Shown: positions 61,346 to 64,000 of the stretch, piece by piece | How the letters are laid out: each line of letters opens with the position of its first letter | Position numbering within the stretch: the first letter of the stretch is position 1 | From: Branchiostoma floridae | Lineage: Eukaryota > Chordata > Leptocardii > Amphioxiformes > Branchiostomatidae | Direction of reading: 5' to 3' | NCBI RefSeq assembly: GCF_000003815.2 | Contig: NC_049987.1 | Coordinates: 21,648,187-21,712,186, forward strand | Length of the DNA: 64,000 bases | Position numbers and translations under genes: made by a program | Notes under the pieces: model-generated | The model's database searches: none | What the model was told of the DNA's origin: nothing | The model's input: the letters and a program-made list of their open reading frames with translations, nothing else

Positions 61346-61627
61346 GCCCCCTGTGTCATGGAAATCTTTAGAAGGACACATTTAGAATCTAATTGTTGAT
61401 GTTGCTATCATTTAAGGACATGATCCATGTTGGACTAAATGGGAATAAAAAGAAAGATATGCCACAAAGTTGTGTTTCGAAGCATTGTTTTACGTTTCTT
61501 TCACGTACTGTTGGAATATATATTAGGTAGAAAACCGAGTGTAAAGGTTCATGTTATACAGTTTCCTCCATAAGACTTTGTTTAGTATCTGTCAACTTTG
61601 ACAAGCACTTTTATCAAACCTTTCTGT

Positions 61628-61775
61628 AGCATGGGTACCATCTGATTTCTACTTTTTAAAAGCTGCTAGTGCAAGGAATCCAAGTAGAAATCAGCATCTT
61701 GTAGCCTGGTGCAGCATACTGTATTGTCTCGTTACAATTAAAATAAAGTAAAAAAAATCAGATGGTGCCCAGGCC
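61628..61775. repeat. Short TIR element with GGGTACCATCTGATTT ends
   Basis: TAGCATGGGTACCATCTGAT at the left and ATCAGATGGTGCCCAGGC at the right, with an internal inverted pair AGAAATCAG/CTGATTTCT. Confidence 0.7.
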
Positions 61776-62323
61776 AAGTTCTCTTCTTAGAAATAGAAGC
61801 TGAACATCTTGAAAAACATGTAGTTCAAAAGATTTACATTTTTGTACTTGTACAGGCCCAAATACACAGAGAAAACAGGTAGCCACCACTTCAGACAATT
61901 CTTACAGTTTATTGACAATATTACACAGTGGTATTTTCCTAATCACATCTGTAGTCATCGCAGTGCACGGAAACACTCATTTGCTAAAATGGGTTCCGAC
62001 CTTGCTATAGCAAAAGGCGGAGGAATTACTCTTACCGTAATTACACGAAACCAATTCAGTGGAAGTTGTCACAAATTTGCATAAACCACACTTTACTCAG
62101 TGGCAGATCTATGTGCAGAATTGTTCTCTCTGCCTGGATTTCATTGTTGCTAAGGAGACATGTTGCCTAGACAACACACAGTTTTTGCATAAAAAAGTTT
62201 AATTTTGTTATTAATGGGGTGAACGTTGAGTGAACACTTTGTTCTATGAGCTTCAAAAGTCATATGAACGTCTTATCTTATAACCTATGATACTCGAAAT
62301 TGATCAGAAGATTTTGTTCTAAG

Positions 62324-63185
62324 NNNNNNNNNNNNNNNNNNNNNNNNNNNNNNNNNNNNNNNNNNNNNNNNNNNNNNNNNNNNNNNNNNNNNNNNNNNNN
62401 NNNNNNNNNNNNNNNNNNNNNNNNNNNNNNNNNNNNNNNNNNNNNNNNNNNNNNNNNNNNNNNNNNNNNNNNNNNNNNNNNNNNNNNNNNNNNNNNNNNN
62501 NNNNNNNNNNNNNNNNNNNNNNNNNNNNNNNNNNNNNNNNNNNNNNNNNNNNNNNNNNNNNNNNNNNNNNNNNNNNNNNNNNNNNNNNNNNNNNNNNNNN
62601 NNNNNNNNNNNNNNNNNNNNNNNNNNNNNNNNNNNNNNNNNNNNNNNNNNNNNNNNNNNNNNNNNNNNNNNNNNNNNNNNNNNNNNNNNNNNNNNNNNNN
62701 NNNNNNNNNNNNNNNNNNNNNNNNNNNNNNNNNNNNNNNNNNNNNNNNNNNNNNNNNNNNNNNNNNNNNNNNNNNNNNNNNNNNNNNNNNNNNNNNNNNN
62801 NNNNNNNNNNNNNNNNNNNNNNNNNNNNNNNNNNNNNNNNNNNNNNNNNNNNNNNNNNNNNNNNNNNNNNNNNNNNNNNNNNNNNNNNNNNNNNNNNNNN
62901 NNNNNNNNNNNNNNNNNNNNNNNNNNNNNNNNNNNNNNNNNNNNNNNNNNNNNNNNNNNNNNNNNNNNNNNNNNNNNNNNNNNNNNNNNNNNNNNNNNNN
63001 NNNNNNNNNNNNNNNNNNNNNNNNNNNNNNNNNNNNNNNNNNNNNNNNNNNNNNNNNNNNNNNNNNNNNNNNNNNNNNNNNNNNNNNNNNNNNNNNNNNN
63101 NNNNNNNNNNNNNNNNNNNNNNNNNNNNNNNNNNNNNNNNNNNNNNNNNNNNNNNNNNNNNNNNNNNNNNNNNNNNNNNNNNNNN
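62324..63185. other. Assembly gap, 862 N
   Basis: Run of N. Frames that cross it are artefacts. Confidence 0.99.
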
Positions 63186-64000
63186 GAAAGTCTTACGCAG
63201 TCCTAGTGCTTCCGCCGTTTCGGCGACACAGATCTGAAAACAACAACAAGGACCATCAAGTTCTGTGTTCTCGAAGTTAACTACTGGATCAACGACAACA
63301 GAAAATGCAGAAAGACCGAGTTTAAAACATGCAAATGTGACACAAACTACATATACATGGACACGACGATTGCCACTCTGTAACTATGAAACAACATTGG
63401 CATGATATTAACGTTTCAGCTCTAGCGTATGCCCTTAGAAATCTTCAAAACTAGACAGAGTTCATCTTAGGCTGCAAGTTTGCGAGTGGTAAATATCCTA
63501 GGACACCACAAACTCTGCAGTCTGGCATATATAAACTCTGTCTACTGATGAGTTCTTCTGGTAGTAGCTTGGTCAAGCAGTAGCCTGCCTAGATCACATT
63601 ATAACAGAACAGTGATACGAGTGGGGAAAATGTTTAGCAAGTTTTTCTTGTCAGCGGTCAAAGATTTGTTTTTTTTTTTGCAAAAAGGTAACAAAATCTT
63701 GAAACTTCAGTCTAAAAATTCCTATCCTCGAGACCTTGTGAGATCTTTCTCTCCTTTCATCCTTTTTTGAAGAGGCCAACAAACAAAAAGGCTACACCAA
63801 GCTACTATCAGAGATATAACCAATAGGGTAGGGCACGTTTAAAAGCTGCTTTTCAAAAACGGTTGCAACCAAAGCTTGTCCCATTGTCACTTGGCTGACA
63901 GCACAGGTAGGAAGACAGGGCTGCCCCACTGGAAAATCAACTCACAGGACACATCGACAACAGGGCAAACCTGCCTGAGGTTTACACACCCTCTGCACAA
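63186..64000. other. Right end, no gene recognised
   Basis: No frame with recognisable domain or splice signals. TAGACAGAGTT.. near 63450 and AAACTCTGTCTA near 63530 form a weak inverted pair. Confidence 0.35.

Noticed and set aside
62300-63280. A 326-codon frame across 62.3-63.3 kb
   Set aside because: It consists of N apart from short ends.
1-64000. CRISPR arrays, operons or phage genes
   Set aside because: The window is intron-rich animal DNA. The regular repeats found are minisatellites without spacer-repeat organisation, and no prokaryotic gene signals are present.

Overview
The window looks like chordate genomic DNA from an amphioxus (Branchiostoma). The genes are split by many short introns. 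Their products are closest to vertebrate CEP85/CEP85L, NUS1 and CYP2-clan P450s. The introns are full of short non-autonomous transposons and microsatellites. Several minisatellites straddle exon-intron boundaries; I recall this being reported for amphioxus, but that is from memory. There are three assembly gaps (42498-42632, 47966-48733, 62324-63185).

Layout. About 3.0-39.1 kb, plus strand: a complete CEP85-type centrosomal coiled-coil gene, which I rebuilt exon by exon with consistent phases. It has an upstream start at 3088 (824 residues), a likely alternative first exon at 10695, a possible internal start at 22700, and one AT-AC (U12-type) intron at 32865-33206. About 41.4-49.2 kb, minus strand: a C-type lectin domain exon that loses its last two cysteines at a transposon-like terminus, and, beyond a gap, a signal-peptide exon plus a short second exon that are phase-compatible with it. 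About 52.8-55.0 kb, minus strand: a complete four-exon cytochrome P450 of the CYP2 clan. About 55.2-55.9 kb, minus strand: a broken LINE 3' end. About 56.2-60.0 kb, plus strand: a complete five-exon NUS1 gene, the DHDDS partner subunit of dehydrodolichyl diphosphate synthase. The rest, 60.1-64 kb, holds repeats and no gene I recognise.

The main oddity is a set of tandem arrays whose unit is an exon edge with its splice site. They occur at three exons of CEP85 (one exon carries two arrays) and at one NUS1 exon. Where I checked phase, most decoy sites would break the frame, but one 45-base copy at 13751-13795 is in frame and differs from its source mostly by synonymous changes. A second theme is a dispersed CTGANGA-hairpin-GAAACGTC motif, often in inverted pairs. 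A third is a shared transposon terminus that supplies the last codons and the stop of both the P450 and the lectin exon.

The genes do not form a pathway. CEP85 acts at the centrosome, NUS1 and the P450 at the ER membrane, and the lectin fragment would be extracellular. Exon coordinates were read by eye from splice consensus and reading frame; no database search or transcript evidence was available.
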